Assembly: GCF_004217545.1 (NCBI RefSeq)
Contig: NZ_SHKY01000001.1
Coordinates: 2,480,001-2,544,000 of the forward strand
Origin: Krasilnikovia cinnamomea
GTDB lineage: Bacteria > Actinomycetota > Actinomycetes > Mycobacteriales > Micromonosporaceae
Length of the DNA stretch: 64,000 nt
Direction of reading: 5' to 3'
The notes beneath the pieces are model-generated. The model was given only the letters and a program-made list of their open reading frames with translations. It did no database searches and had not been told where the DNA came from. The position numbers and the translations under genes are program-made. Shown piece by piece: positions 54,385 through 63,529 of the stretch. Position 1 is the first letter of the stretch. Every line of letters starts with the position of its first letter.

Positions 54385-55649
54385 CCCGCGTCACGCGCCG
54401 CACGCAACGACGGCTTGATCCGGTGCGTGGGACCGACCCGGTCCGCGACCGCGTCCAGAGTCTTGAGTCCCTCACCGGTGTTGAACACGACCGTCTCGGC
54501 CTCCGGGTCCAGCCGCCCGCTCGCCACCAGCTTCTGCAACACCGCGACCGTCACGCCGCCCGCGGTCTCCGCGAAGACCCCCGTCGTGCGGGCCAGCAGC
54601 TCGATCCCGGCGCGGATCTCGTCGTCGTCGGCGTAGTCCATCCAGCCGCCCGTGCGGGTCACCGTCTCGATCGCGTACGCCCCCGCGGCCGGGTCACCGA
54701 TGTTCAGCGACTTGGCGATGCCGGTCGGCTTCACCGGAATGACCGTGTCCGACCCGTTGTGCAGGGCCGTGGCGATCGGGTTGCAGCCCGCCGACTGGGC
54801 GCCGAACACCTTCCAGCCGCCCGCCGGGGCCTCGACCAGCCCGACCTCGACCAGCTCGGAGAACGCCTTGTCCACCTTGGTCAGCAGCTCGCCACTGGCC
54901 ATCGGAATGACCACCTGGGCCGGGATCCGCCAGCCGAGCTGCTCGGCCACCTCGTACCCGAGGGTCTTGGAACCCTCGGCGTAGTACGGCCGCACGTTCA
55001 CGTTGACGAACGCGGTGTCCTCGAACTCGTCCGTCTCGACCAGCTCGCTGCACAGCCGGTTCACGTCGTCGTACGAGCCGTCGATGGCGACGAGCTGGCC
55101 GCCGTACACGGCGGTGGTGACGACCTTGCCCGCCTCCAGGTCGCCGGGGATGAACACGACCGACGGCGCCCCGGCGCGGGCCGCGTGCGCGGCCACGCTG
55201 TTGGCCAGGTTGCCCGTGGAGGCGCAGGCGAAGCGGGTGAAGCCCAGCCCCCGGGCCGCCGTCAGCGCCACCGACACCACCCGGTCCTTGAACGAGTGCG
55301 TCGGGTTGGCCGAGTCGTCCTTCACCCACAGCGGCGCGCGCAGCCCGATCGCCGCGGCCAGCGCGGGCGCGCTGACCAGCGGGGTCAGGCCCGGGTCGAG
55401 GGTGACCCGCTCGGCCGGGTCCTGCCCGGCGGGCAGCAGCGCGGCGTAGCGCCAGATGTTCTGCGGGCCCGCCTCGATCTGCGCGCGGGTCACCCGGGCG
55501 AGCGCGGCCGGATCGTAGGCGATCTCCAGGGGGCCGAAACACTCGTAACAGGCGTGCTGCGCGGCGAGCGGGAACTCCGTGCCGCAGCCGCGACAGACCA
55601 GGGCGCGGGCGGGGCTGGTAGAGACGGGGGCGTCGACGGTCGACGTCAT
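54372..55649 (-). CDS. Threonine synthase-like PLP enzyme with zinc-ribbon N-terminus
   Basis: The 425-residue protein begins with a Cys-x2-Cys...Cys-x2-Cys ribbon (Cys19, 22, 34, 37), then the PLP domain with Lys121 in PTHSFKDR and the CASTGNLANS phosphate loop. Annotated homologues are called threonine synthase (O-phosphohomoserine to threonine). A SAM-I riboswitch directly upstream, which normally shuts genes off when SAM is abundant, argues for a methionine- or homocysteine-related role instead. The ATG at 55649 follows AGGAAGG. Confidence 0.88.
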   Translation of the reverse strand: MTSTVDAPVSTSPARALVCRGCGTEFPLAAQHACYECFGPLEIAYDPAALARVTRAQIEAGPQNIWRYAALLPAGQDPAERVTLDPGLTPLVSAPALAAAIGLRAPLWVKDDSANPTHSFKDRVVSVALTAARGLGFTRFACASTGNLANSVAAHAARAGAPSVVFIPGDLEAGKVVTTAVYGGQLVAIDGSYDDVNRLCSELVETDEFEDTAFVNVNVRPYYAEGSKTLGYEVAEQLGWRIPAQVVIPMASGELLTKVDKAFSELVEVGLVEAPAGGWKVFGAQSAGCNPIATALHNGSDTVIPVKPTGIAKSLNIGDPAAGAYAIETVTRTGGWMDYADDDEIRAGIELLARTTGVFAETAGGVTVAVLQKLVASGRLDPEAETVVFNTGEGLKTLDAVADRVGPTHRIKPSLRAARDAGLLG

Positions 55650-55660
55650 GGCGAGGCCTT

Positions 55661-55793
55661 CCTCTCATCTTTCCCCGGCGCGACGCGCGGGGACGGAATT
55701 AGCACCTGCCGCACGTCTGGCCTCGTCATCGAGTCGAGTGCGGTGGTTGCCGGGGCGTCGTCGGGCCGTTCCCTCAGCCCCTCTGGATGAGGT
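55661..55793 (-). ncRNA. SAM-I (S-box) riboswitch
   Basis: Read on the minus strand, the element shows the S-box core in order: P1 strand CTCATC, GAGGGGCTGAGGGAACGG, CCCGACGACGCCCCGGCAAC, GGTGCTAATTCC, P4 arms around GTCCCCGCGC, and AAAGATGAG closing P1. The P1 3' strand is immediately followed by the AGAGGAAGG ribosome binding site, so control is probably translational. Confidence 0.9.
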
Positions 55794-56043
55794 ATGCAGT
55801 TGTGCCGCTCAGCTTACGGGGTGTGGCGGTCATCCTCACCCTGTGATCCCGATCTGTGAGCGTCCTCTCGGGCTTTAGAACTTTTTGGTCCCAGGTCCGC
55901 CGCGGACCGGACCGTTGCTCCCGCGGAGACCGGGACGGGCGCTGGGGCGCCCGTCCCTGCCAGGTCCGTGCGACCACACCCCCGGAGAAGCCGAGGGCCG
56001 TGCGGCCACGGCCGCCCGGTCCGTCGTGGGCGGCCCAGGCGGG
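55794..56043. other. Intergenic region upstream of the riboswitch
   Basis: This 250-base stretch lies between the permease stop and the riboswitch. It presumably contains the riboswitch promoter near an A/T tract at 55870-55890 and ends with a hairpin after the permease gene. I see no coding feature. Confidence 0.5.
55996..56013 (-). terminator. Hairpin after the ABC permease gene
   Basis: GGCCGTG-CGGC-CACGGCC is a 7-base hairpin located 31 bases beyond the permease stop. Confidence 0.45.
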
Positions 56044-56985
56044 TCAGCTGGTGACGTCCTTGCGGGTGAAGCGCCAGAAGGCCAGGCCGATGAAGAGCGT
56101 GGCGTAGCAGAGGGCGGCGATCGCGCCCTTGGCCAGGTCTGCGGTTTGCATCGGGGTCGACAGCAGGCCCTGCCAGGCGTCGGCGTAGTGGGTGGGCAGG
56201 ACGACGCGCAGGTCGCCGAGCGCGGTGATCTGGTCGAGGATGCTGGAGAGGATCCAGAGCAGCACGGCGCCGCCAACCGCGCCCAGTGCCGCGTCCGTCA
56301 GCGTGGAGAGCAGGAACGCCAGGCCCGCCACGATCAGCATCGTCGTGGCCAGGTACGCCAGGATCGCCAGCAGGCGCAGCACTCCTGGGCCGGGTGGGAT
56401 CTGGGCGGCGATCGTGCTGCCCAGGGGGTGCCAGCCGTAGCGGAGCGTGCCGATCAGCAGGGCTGTTCCGGCCAGGGTGACCAGGGCCAGCAGCGAGTAC
56501 ATCAAGGCGACGATGAGCTTGACGCCCAGCAGTCTTGCGCGCGGGACCGGGACGGCCAGCAGGTAGCGCAGGGTGCCCCAGCTTGCCTCGCTGGCTACCG
56601 TGTCGCCGCAGAACAGCGCGACCACCACGATGAGCAGGAAGCCCGCCGAGACCGCGATGCTGAACAGGGCGAAGTTCAGGCCGCTGGAGGTGGCGAGGTC
56701 GACCAGGCTGGCGAACGCTCCGCCGCGACGGCCGCGGTCGTCGTCGCCGTCCCCGCCGAACTCGAACGCCAGCAGGATGATCAGCGGCAGCGCGACCATG
56801 AAGCCCAGGGCCAACTGGGTACGCCGCCGCGACGCCTGCCGCCGCACCTCCGCCATGATCGGCAAGGTGGCCGACGGCCGGTACCCGCTCACCACGCCCA
56901 GCGCCGCCGACTTCCCGGCTGCGGTCGGCTCCGCCTGTCCGGCTGCCGCGCCCACCGGCTCGCGCTCCTTTGCCGCTGCGCTCAT
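56044..56985 (-). CDS. ABC transporter permease (ABC-2 type)
   Basis: The 313-residue permease has a cytoplasmic N-terminus (1-57) and six hydrophobic segments, with the ABC-2 pattern SEASWGTLRYLLAVPVPRARLLGVKL (EAA-like loop) after the second. It overlaps the start of the ATPase-hydrolase fusion upstream (ATGA at 56982-56985), so they form one exporter. Confidence 0.9.
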   Translation of the reverse strand: MSAAAKEREPVGAAAGQAEPTAAGKSAALGVVSGYRPSATLPIMAEVRRQASRRRTQLALGFMVALPLIILLAFEFGGDGDDDRGRRGGAFASLVDLATSSGLNFALFSIAVSAGFLLIVVVALFCGDTVASEASWGTLRYLLAVPVPRARLLGVKLIVALMYSLLALVTLAGTALLIGTLRYGWHPLGSTIAAQIPPGPGVLRLLAILAYLATTMLIVAGLAFLLSTLTDAALGAVGGAVLLWILSSILDQITALGDLRVVLPTHYADAWQGLLSTPMQTADLAKGAIAALCYATLFIGLAFWRFTRKDVTS

Positions 56986-59864
56986 CGGTCACCACTTCCT
57001 CGCGAGTTGTCGCCGACCAGGGCCAGGAAGGCGTCCTCCAGGCGGCGCCGGGGTACCACCCGGTCCACGCCGACCCCGGCGCGGACCAGCGACGCCACCA
57101 CCTCGGTGCGGGGGGTGCCGTTCATGTCCACGATCAGGCCGGTGTCGCCGTCCGGGGTGACCGACCGGACGTCCAGCTCGGCCAGCACCCGGGAGGCGGC
57201 GGGCACGTCCGATACCTCCAGCAGCACCGACGGGGAGTCGCCGACGATGTCCGAGACCGGCCCGGACGCCACGATGCGGCCCTTGTTGACCACGACGGCG
57301 TGGGTGCAGGTCTGCTCGACCTCGGCCAGCAGGTGACTGGAGACCAGCACGGCCCGGCCGTCGGTGGCGTAGCGCTGCAGCACCCGGCGCATCTCGGCGA
57401 TCTGCGGCGGGTCCAGCCCGTCCGTGGGCTCGTCGAGCACGAGCAGTTCGGGCAGGCCCAGCATGGCCTGGGCGATGGCCAGCCGCTGCCGCATGCCGTG
57501 GCTGTACGTCTTCGTCCGGCGGTGCACCGAGTCGCCCAGCCCGGCGATCTCCAGCGCCTCGTCGAAGTGCGCGTCCGCCTCCGGCCGCCCGGTGGCCCGC
57601 CAGTACGCCCGCAGGTTCTCGTAGCCGCTGAGGTGCGGCAGGAAGCCGGGGCCCTCGACGAGCGCGCCGACCCGCGAGAGGATCGGCGCCCCCGGCACCA
57701 GCCGGTGCCCGAAGACCAGCGCGTCGCCCTCGGTGGGCAGGGTCAGGCCCATGAGCACCCGCAGCGTGGTGGTCTTGCCCGCGCCGTTGGGCCCGAGGAG
57801 GCCGACGACCTGGCCCCGCTCGACCGTGAAGTCCACCCGCTCCACCGCCACGAACCCGTCCCCGTACGCCTTGCGCAGGCCGCGCACGACCAGCGGGGTG
57901 TCCGCGTACTCGTCGATCGTGGGGGTGTGCGTCCGGCGGGCCCGGCGACGCCGGACGGCCAGGAGCACGACGGCGCCCAGCGCGATCGCCGCCGCCAGCG
58001 CGGCCAGGACATACCACCAGATCGAGTCCGGGTTCGGGATCGGGGTGCCCGTGACCGTGGGCAGGGTGAGCGCCGGGTCCAGCGCGACCGTGTACGTCGT
58101 CGGCTGCGCCGGGGTGAGGAACGCCTGGTCGCTGGTGGCGACCACGACCCGGACGGCGTGCCCGGCGTCGATGCGCCGCACGATGCCGGGCAGCGTGACC
58201 GTCACCGGCTTCGCGGCGGCGATGTCGGTCGGCAGGCCGGTGAGCCGGACCGGGGCGACCAGGCCGCCGCTGAGCGTGGCGGCGCCCGCCGGGTCCACGT
58301 CGTAGAGCTTGACGAACAGCACCGCCTCGCCGGTCGGGGACGCGGCCCGCAACCGCACCGTCGGCGCGCCCACCACGTCGATCGCGGCGGGCACCGGGGC
58401 GGACTCGAACCTCGCGTGCTGGCCGGGGATGTCACCCGCGACGCCGCCGAGCAGGCTGCTGAGCTGGCCGCCGGTGCCCGGCAGCGAGGAGATCGCGGCC
58501 GGGGTGCCGTTGGGCGGGTTGGCGATCCGCTGCGCCGCGCCCGTCAGCGTGACCTCGGTGCGGCCCGTCCCGGCCAGCCCCGGGTACGCGGGAGTCGAGT
58601 AGCCGTTGGTGACCAGGCCCCGGTCCGTGGCGCTGAACCCGGCCACCCGCGAGTACGTGAAGCTGGTCGCCGGTGCCGCCCCGGCGCCGCGCACGTAGTG
58701 GTCGAGCCACTGCGCGGTCAGGAACCGGGTGCGGTCGGAGTCGGACTGCGGGCCGTCGCCGCCGTCGTGGCCGCCGGTGAACCAGGCCACCCGGACCGGG
58801 GTGCCGGTGGCGGCGATGCCGCGGGCGTTGGCGTCCGCCTCCGACAGCGGGAACAGCGTGTCCACGGCCCCCTGGATCAGCAGGGTCGGGGCCGTGATCT
58901 TGTCCAGCACCGGGCCGGGGCTGGACCGGCGCAGCAGGGCCAGGGTCGCCGCGTCCGGCGTCCCGGCGGAGGCCAGCCGCAGGTAAGCCGCGCAGACCTC
59001 CGGCGCGAACCGGCCACAGGCCGGATCGACGGCCCCTCGCGACCCGGCCGCCCCCGGAGCACCGGCCGCCCCGTCCCTCGGGGACGATCCCCCGGTGGAT
59101 GCGCCGTCGGGTGGTGGTGCGGCGCTGTCTGCGGACGAATCCGCGGTTCCGGCTGCCGACGCGGCGGCGCCGAGGGCGGAGGCGCCCGCGGCGGCGCCGT
59201 TGCCGAAGAACAGTCCGGCCCAGCCCTTCTTGAACACGCCGCTGGCCGAGGTGTCGGCGGACTGCGGCAGGAACGCGCGCCCCAGGTCGTTCCAGGTGAT
59301 CAGCGGGACGAGGGCGTCTACGCGCTTGTCCGCGGCGGCCAGCAGCAGGGCGAGGGCGCCGCCGTACGAGCCGCCGACCACGCCGACGCGCGGGTCGCCG
59401 GGGGCGTCGGTGCGCACCTCGGGGCGGGCGGCCAGCCAGTCCAGCAGGCGCGCGGCGTCCTTCACCTCGTAGTCGGGGCTGTCCAGGTGGATCTGCCCGC
59501 CGCTGCGGCCGAAGCCCCGGGCGGTCCAGGTCAGGACCGCGTACCCGAGCCCGGCCAGCTCCTGCGCGTTCTCGCGCACGGAGTCCTTGGAGCCGCCGAA
59601 GCCGTGCGCCAGCAGCACCGCGGGGACCCGGCCGGAGCGGTCCGCGGGCAGGTAGAACCGGGCGTCCAGATCCACGGGCTCGGTGCCCGAGGGGCCGGAC
59701 AACACGGTGATCCGCAGGTCGCTGCTGGTGTACGCGGACCGCTCGGGCCAGGCGGCCCAGCCGACCAGCGCGGCGACGAGCACGAGGACGGCCGCGCCGG
59801 CCACGAGGCGGCGGCGGGTCGGCCGGGGCAGCGCACGGCGCAGCCTGGTCGCAAGTACGGGCAT
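56982..59864 (-). CDS. Alpha/beta hydrolase (S15/CocE-like) fused to ABC transporter ATPase
   Basis: The 960-residue protein has a membrane anchor (18-38), an alpha/beta-hydrolase part (40-400) with Ser166 in VGGSYGGA, Asp335 in GAVDTLFP and His366 in FTGGHDGG, a beta-rich X-Pro-peptidase-type C-terminal domain (about 485-595), a second membrane span (616-637) and a cytoplasmic ABC ATPase (660-960) with Walker A GPNGAGKTTT and signature YSHGMRQRL. A low-complexity Ala/Gly/Ser insert (223-278) lies in the hydrolase. TAGCGT is 7 bases before the ATG (leaderless). Confidence 0.93.
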   Translation of the reverse strand: MPVLATRLRRALPRPTRRRLVAGAAVLVLVAALVGWAAWPERSAYTSSDLRITVLSGPSGTEPVDLDARFYLPADRSGRVPAVLLAHGFGGSKDSVRENAQELAGLGYAVLTWTARGFGRSGGQIHLDSPDYEVKDAARLLDWLAARPEVRTDAPGDPRVGVVGGSYGGALALLLAAADKRVDALVPLITWNDLGRAFLPQSADTSASGVFKKGWAGLFFGNGAAAGASALGAAASAAGTADSSADSAAPPPDGASTGGSSPRDGAAGAPGAAGSRGAVDPACGRFAPEVCAAYLRLASAGTPDAATLALLRRSSPGPVLDKITAPTLLIQGAVDTLFPLSEADANARGIAATGTPVRVAWFTGGHDGGDGPQSDSDRTRFLTAQWLDHYVRGAGAAPATSFTYSRVAGFSATDRGLVTNGYSTPAYPGLAGTGRTEVTLTGAAQRIANPPNGTPAAISSLPGTGGQLSSLLGGVAGDIPGQHARFESAPVPAAIDVVGAPTVRLRAASPTGEAVLFVKLYDVDPAGAATLSGGLVAPVRLTGLPTDIAAAKPVTVTLPGIVRRIDAGHAVRVVVATSDQAFLTPAQPTTYTVALDPALTLPTVTGTPIPNPDSIWWYVLAALAAAIALGAVVLLAVRRRRARRTHTPTIDEYADTPLVVRGLRKAYGDGFVAVERVDFTVERGQVVGLLGPNGAGKTTTLRVLMGLTLPTEGDALVFGHRLVPGAPILSRVGALVEGPGFLPHLSGYENLRAYWRATGRPEADAHFDEALEIAGLGDSVHRRTKTYSHGMRQRLAIAQAMLGLPELLVLDEPTDGLDPPQIAEMRRVLQRYATDGRAVLVSSHLLAEVEQTCTHAVVVNKGRIVASGPVSDIVGDSPSVLLEVSDVPAASRVLAELDVRSVTPDGDTGLIVDMNGTPRTEVVASLVRAGVGVDRVVPRRRLEDAFLALVGDNSRGSGDR

Positions 59865-60001
59865 GCGCGCAACGCTAGCCGCGCCCGCCTGAGCCCCCGC
59901 TGAGAGAGGAGGCGCAACCCGATCTTGTGAGGTTCCGGTCAGCTGCTCACCCCGACTCCTCAAGATCCGGAACCGGGGCCGCCTCGGCCACCAACGGAAC
60001 G

Positions 60002-60676
60002 TCAGCAGCCCTGGCGGTCGGTGAACCGGAACTGCAGCGGCTCGGCCATCCCGGCCTGGATCACGGCGACCTTGTCGTTCTTCATGGCGAACAGCAGCGT
60101 GTAGTCGCCGTGCGGAGCCAGCCAGGCGGTGGCGCCGGTCCAGTCGTCGAGTTGCTTGCCGCCCGGGTAGGCGCGCTTGACGTCGGCCACGGCCGTATCG
60201 ATCATGGTGCCCTTCGCGGTGCTGGGCCCGCCGCGCTGCAGGCTCAGATAGAGCAGCCGGCCCTTGTAGAAGACGAGGTCGGGCGAGCCGAACCTGGCCA
60301 GGCCGGTGGCGCCGGTGTAGCCGGTGCAGGACTTCTTGGCCACCGCCCCGGCGAACAGCCCGGTCGACTTCAAGGTCGCCTGCGACACCCCGATCTTGTA
60401 CGGACCCAGCCCGCCCGCGCTGATCGTCGTGTCACCCGTCGCCGGGCGGGGCGCGCCACTGCGGTTCGTCGTGCCGTCCGGGTTCTTCGTGAACGCGGGC
60501 TTGGCCGTACCCGTGGCGGGCGGCTCGGTGACCTCTGGCCCGCCGACGCCCGCCTCGGCCGGGATGGACTCGGTCGGGGCCGGGGCCGCCGTGGGCTGCT
60601 TGGCGTCGTCGGAGCAGGCGGCCACGCTGAGCAGGGTGAATGCGACGGCGGCGAGGACGGTACGGCGGTGCCTCAT
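60002..60676 (-). CDS. Putative lipoprotein
   Basis: The 224-residue protein has a lipoprotein signal with lipobox SVAACSD, a Pro/Thr-rich spacer (25-80), and a C-terminal domain with PDLVFYKGRLLYLSL and KNDKVAVIQAGMAE. The ATG follows GGAGGCAC. The family is unknown. Confidence 0.82.
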   Translation of the reverse strand: MRHRRTVLAAVAFTLLSVAACSDDAKQPTAAPAPTESIPAEAGVGGPEVTEPPATGTAKPAFTKNPDGTTNRSGAPRPATGDTTISAGGLGPYKIGVSQATLKSTGLFAGAVAKKSCTGYTGATGLARFGSPDLVFYKGRLLYLSLQRGGPSTAKGTMIDTAVADVKRAYPGGKQLDDWTGATAWLAPHGDYTLLFAMKNDKVAVIQAGMAEPLQFRFTDRQGC

Positions 60677-60778
60677 GGGAGTGCCTCCGGGCGGACGAGG
60701 GGTGCGTGCGGCGTACGGGCGAGCCGGTCGGCGATAGCGTGTCAACCTAGTCCCTCACGTATCCCGGAGGCTCTCGCG

Positions 60779-62989
60779 GTGCCAGACGATCTCACGCTGA
60801 CCGTCACCTTGCGACCGGCGGCCCTCGATGCCCGCCGCGGCATCGTGCGACTGCATCCCGAGGTGATGGCCGCGCTCGCGGTCCGCCCCGGCGACCCGAT
60901 GCGGCTGACCGGGACGCGGACCACGGCGGGCATCGCGGCGCGCGCCGAACCGACCGCCAGCCGCGCCCTGCTCTACGCCGACGACCTCACCCTGGGCAAC
61001 CTCGGCATGCGCGACGGCGGCCAGGTGACGGTCACCCCGATCCCGGTGACCGAGGCGCGCCGGGTGACCCTCACCGGGCCGCCCGAGATCGTCGCGGTGG
61101 TGTCGCCCGAGATGCTGCGGCTGGCGCTGCTCGGCAAGGTGGTCACCGCGGGCGACGACGTGTCGCTGCTGCCGCAGGACGTGATGCCGGCGGCGGCGCA
61201 CCGGTCGCTGGTCGAGGCGGCCCGGCGCAGCCTCGCGAACCGGGTCGGCTACGCCTGGACGAGCACCCTGCTCACCGTGGTCGCGGTGGACGGCGCCGAC
61301 GCGGCGCTGGTCACGATGGACACCGTCGTGGGCTGGGAGGGCGGGCACTTCTCCGACGCGGTACGGGGCACCGCCTCCACTCCCGCCTCGCCCGCGCACG
61401 CCCCGGCGTCGACCGACCCGGAGGTGCCGCCGCCCAGCATCGACGACCTGCCCGGGCTCAAGGCCCAGGCCAAGGAGCTCACGGAACTGCTGGACCTGGG
61501 ATTCCACCACCGGGAGGTGCTCGGGCGGCTGGGCACGACCGTGTCGCTCGGCGTACTCGTGTCTGGTCCCGCCGGATCGGGCAAGTCGGCGCTGGTGCGC
61601 GCGGTCGCCGCCGGGGTGGGCGCCCGGGTGCTGACGGTCTGGGCGCCCGAACTTGCCGCGCTGACCAACGACGCCGCGGCCACCCGGCTGCGCGGGCTGG
61701 CCCGCGACGCCCGCGCGGGCGAGCCGTCCGTACTGCTGATCTCGGATGTGGAGGCGCTGGCGCCGCGCGATCAGCCCGGGCCGCTGGCGACCGTGTTCCG
61801 GCAGGTCCTCGCGGAGCTGCTGAAGGCCGGGGTGGCCGTGGTGTGCACCACCAGCCGCCCCGAGTCCCTGGATCCGTCGCTGCGCGACCCGGACCTGCTG
61901 GCGGTGCAGCTCGCGGTGCCGCTGCCGGACGCCGCGATGCGGCGCGAACAGCTCGGCGTGCTGACCCGGGGGATGCCGCTGGCCGAGGACGTCCGGCTGG
62001 ACGACGTGGCCGGACGCACACCCGGTTTCGTGGCGGCCGACCTGGGCGCGCTGGCCCGTGAGGCGGGGGTGCGCGCGGCGCTGCGCCAGAAGGAGTCGGC
62101 GGCACCCACGGTGACGATGGCGGACTTCGAGGCGGCGCTGGATGTGGTGCGGCCCACCTCGATGGCGGAGTCCACACTGGAGGTCGCCGCGGTGACCCTG
62201 GACGACGTCGGCGACATGGCGGAGACCAAGCAGGTGCTCACGGAGTCGGTGCTGTGGCCGCTGACCTACCCGGACACGTTCGCCCGGCTCGGAGTGCAGC
62301 CACCGCGCGGGGTCCTGCTGTACGGCCCGCCCGGCTGCGGCAAGACGTATCTGGTCAAGGCGATCGCCGGTACGGGCAAGGCGAACGTGCTCTCGGTCAA
62401 GGGCGCGGAGCTGCTCAGCAAGTGGGTGGGCGAGAGCGAGCGCGCGGTCCGCGAGCTGTTCCGCCGGGCCCGGGAGGCCGCGCCGACCCTGGTCTTCCTC
62501 GACGAGGTGGACGCCCTGGCCCCGGTACGCGGGCAGGCCACGGACGGCGGCACCACGGATCGGGTGGTCGCCGCCCTGCTCACCGAGCTGGACGGGGTGG
62601 AGGCGCTGCGCAACGTGGTGGTGATCGGCGCGACGAACCGGCCCGACCTGGTCGACCCGGCGCTGCTGCGCCCCGGCCGCCTGGAACGGCTGGTGTACGT
62701 GCCGCCGCCGGATGCGGACGCCCGTACCGCGATCCTGCGGGCCGCGGCCCGTTCCGTGCCGTTGGACCCGTCCGTGGATCTGGCCGCCCTCGGCGCCGAG
62801 CTGGACGGCTTCTCCGCGGCCGACTGTGCCGCGCTGGTTCGCGAGTCGGCGCTGGCCGCGATGCGCGAGTCGCTGGAGGCCACCACGGTGACGGGGGCGC
62901 ACGTGGCGACGGCCCGGCAACGGGTCCGGCCCTCCCTGGACCCGGCCCAGGTCGCGTGGCTGGCCGCGTACGCCGAGAAGGCCGGATAG
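60779..62989 (+). CDS. CDC48-like AAA ATPase (actinobacterial p97/Cpa type)
   Basis: The 736-residue protein has an N domain (1-190, double-psi barrel type), a D1 AAA domain (about 215-455) and a D2 AAA domain (about 470-700). D2 is complete: GPPGCGKT (516-523), FLDEVDA (573-579), IGATNRPD and RPGRLER. D1 keeps GPAGSGKS (263-270), but Walker B reads ISDVEA instead of IDEIDA and the Arg-finger segment is missing. It probably unfolds proteins, for example around the proteasome. GTG 60779 has CCGGAGG 8 bases upstream. Confidence 0.93.
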   Translation: MPDDLTLTVTLRPAALDARRGIVRLHPEVMAALAVRPGDPMRLTGTRTTAGIAARAEPTASRALLYADDLTLGNLGMRDGGQVTVTPIPVTEARRVTLTGPPEIVAVVSPEMLRLALLGKVVTAGDDVSLLPQDVMPAAAHRSLVEAARRSLANRVGYAWTSTLLTVVAVDGADAALVTMDTVVGWEGGHFSDAVRGTASTPASPAHAPASTDPEVPPPSIDDLPGLKAQAKELTELLDLGFHHREVLGRLGTTVSLGVLVSGPAGSGKSALVRAVAAGVGARVLTVWAPELAALTNDAAATRLRGLARDARAGEPSVLLISDVEALAPRDQPGPLATVFRQVLAELLKAGVAVVCTTSRPESLDPSLRDPDLLAVQLAVPLPDAAMRREQLGVLTRGMPLAEDVRLDDVAGRTPGFVAADLGALAREAGVRAALRQKESAAPTVTMADFEAALDVVRPTSMAESTLEVAAVTLDDVGDMAETKQVLTESVLWPLTYPDTFARLGVQPPRGVLLYGPPGCGKTYLVKAIAGTGKANVLSVKGAELLSKWVGESERAVRELFRRAREAAPTLVFLDEVDALAPVRGQATDGGTTDRVVAALLTELDGVEALRNVVVIGATNRPDLVDPALLRPGRLERLVYVPPPDADARTAILRAAARSVPLDPSVDLAALGAELDGFSAADCAALVRESALAAMRESLEATTVTGAHVATARQRVRPSLDPAQVAWLAAYAEKAG

Positions 62990-63000
62990 CCGGCCCGGCG

Positions 63001-63420
63001 TCAGCGGCGGCGCGTGCGGGCCCGGGCGGAACGCAGGCGGCGCAGCCGGCCGATGAGGACCGGGTCGTGCTCGTACGCGGCCGGGTTGTCCAGCAGCCCG
63101 TTGAGGAGCTGGTAGTAGCGGGTGGCCGAGAGGCCGAAGGCGTCCCGGACGGCCTGTTCCTTGGCACCCGCGTGCTTCCACCACTTGCGCTCGAACGCGA
63201 GGATCTGCTCCTCCCGTTCGGTAAGCGCGACGGTCTCCACCCGGGCCGCCGGCTCGGCCAGGACGGCGGCGGCCTCGGGTTCGGCCAGGGCCGCCGCCTC
63301 CCCGCGGGGGGCGGGCAGGGATTCGGTCAGGGTCGCCGGTTCGGCGCGCGGCGCGGGCACGCGCTGCGCCTCCACAGCGGAGGATTCGTGGACGTCCGGG
63401 ATCTCGGCGGGCGGCTGCAT
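63001..63420 (-). CDS. DUF3263 protein
   Basis: The 139-residue protein has an Ala/Glu/Pro-rich N-terminus (1-60) and the DUF3263 core: LTEREEQILAFERKWWK, LSATRYYQLLNGLLDNPAA, LIGRLRRLRSAR. The core looks like a helical DNA-binding fold; members are actinobacterial regulators of unknown target. The ATG has CAGGAG upstream. It converges on the AAA gene, 11 bases apart. Confidence 0.88.
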   Translation of the reverse strand: MQPPAEIPDVHESSAVEAQRVPAPRAEPATLTESLPAPRGEAAALAEPEAAAVLAEPAARVETVALTEREEQILAFERKWWKHAGAKEQAVRDAFGLSATRYYQLLNGLLDNPAAYEHDPVLIGRLRRLRSARARTRRR

Positions 63421-63461
63421 AGGGGCGCTCCTGGGGTGGTCGGAGAGCACGCACAAACGTA

Positions 63462-63504
63462 CGAAGGGGATCGCCAGCATAGTGGTAACCGGCGATCCCC
63501 TTCG
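63462..63504. terminator. 14-base inverted repeat between DUF3263 and ABC permease
   Basis: CGAAGGGGATCGCC and its exact complement flank a 15-base loop. It lies 26 bases beyond the 3' end of the ABC permease, so a terminator is likely; it also sits upstream of the DUF3263 start, so an operator role is possible. Confidence 0.55.
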
Positions 63505-63529
63505 GAGGCGCGCACGCCGCGAGGCTACC

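Noticed and set aside
59927..60778. 284-codon N-terminal extension of the AAA gene
   Set aside because: It overlaps the lipoprotein gene in reverse and lacks a domain; CCGGAGG at 60764 supports GTG 60779.
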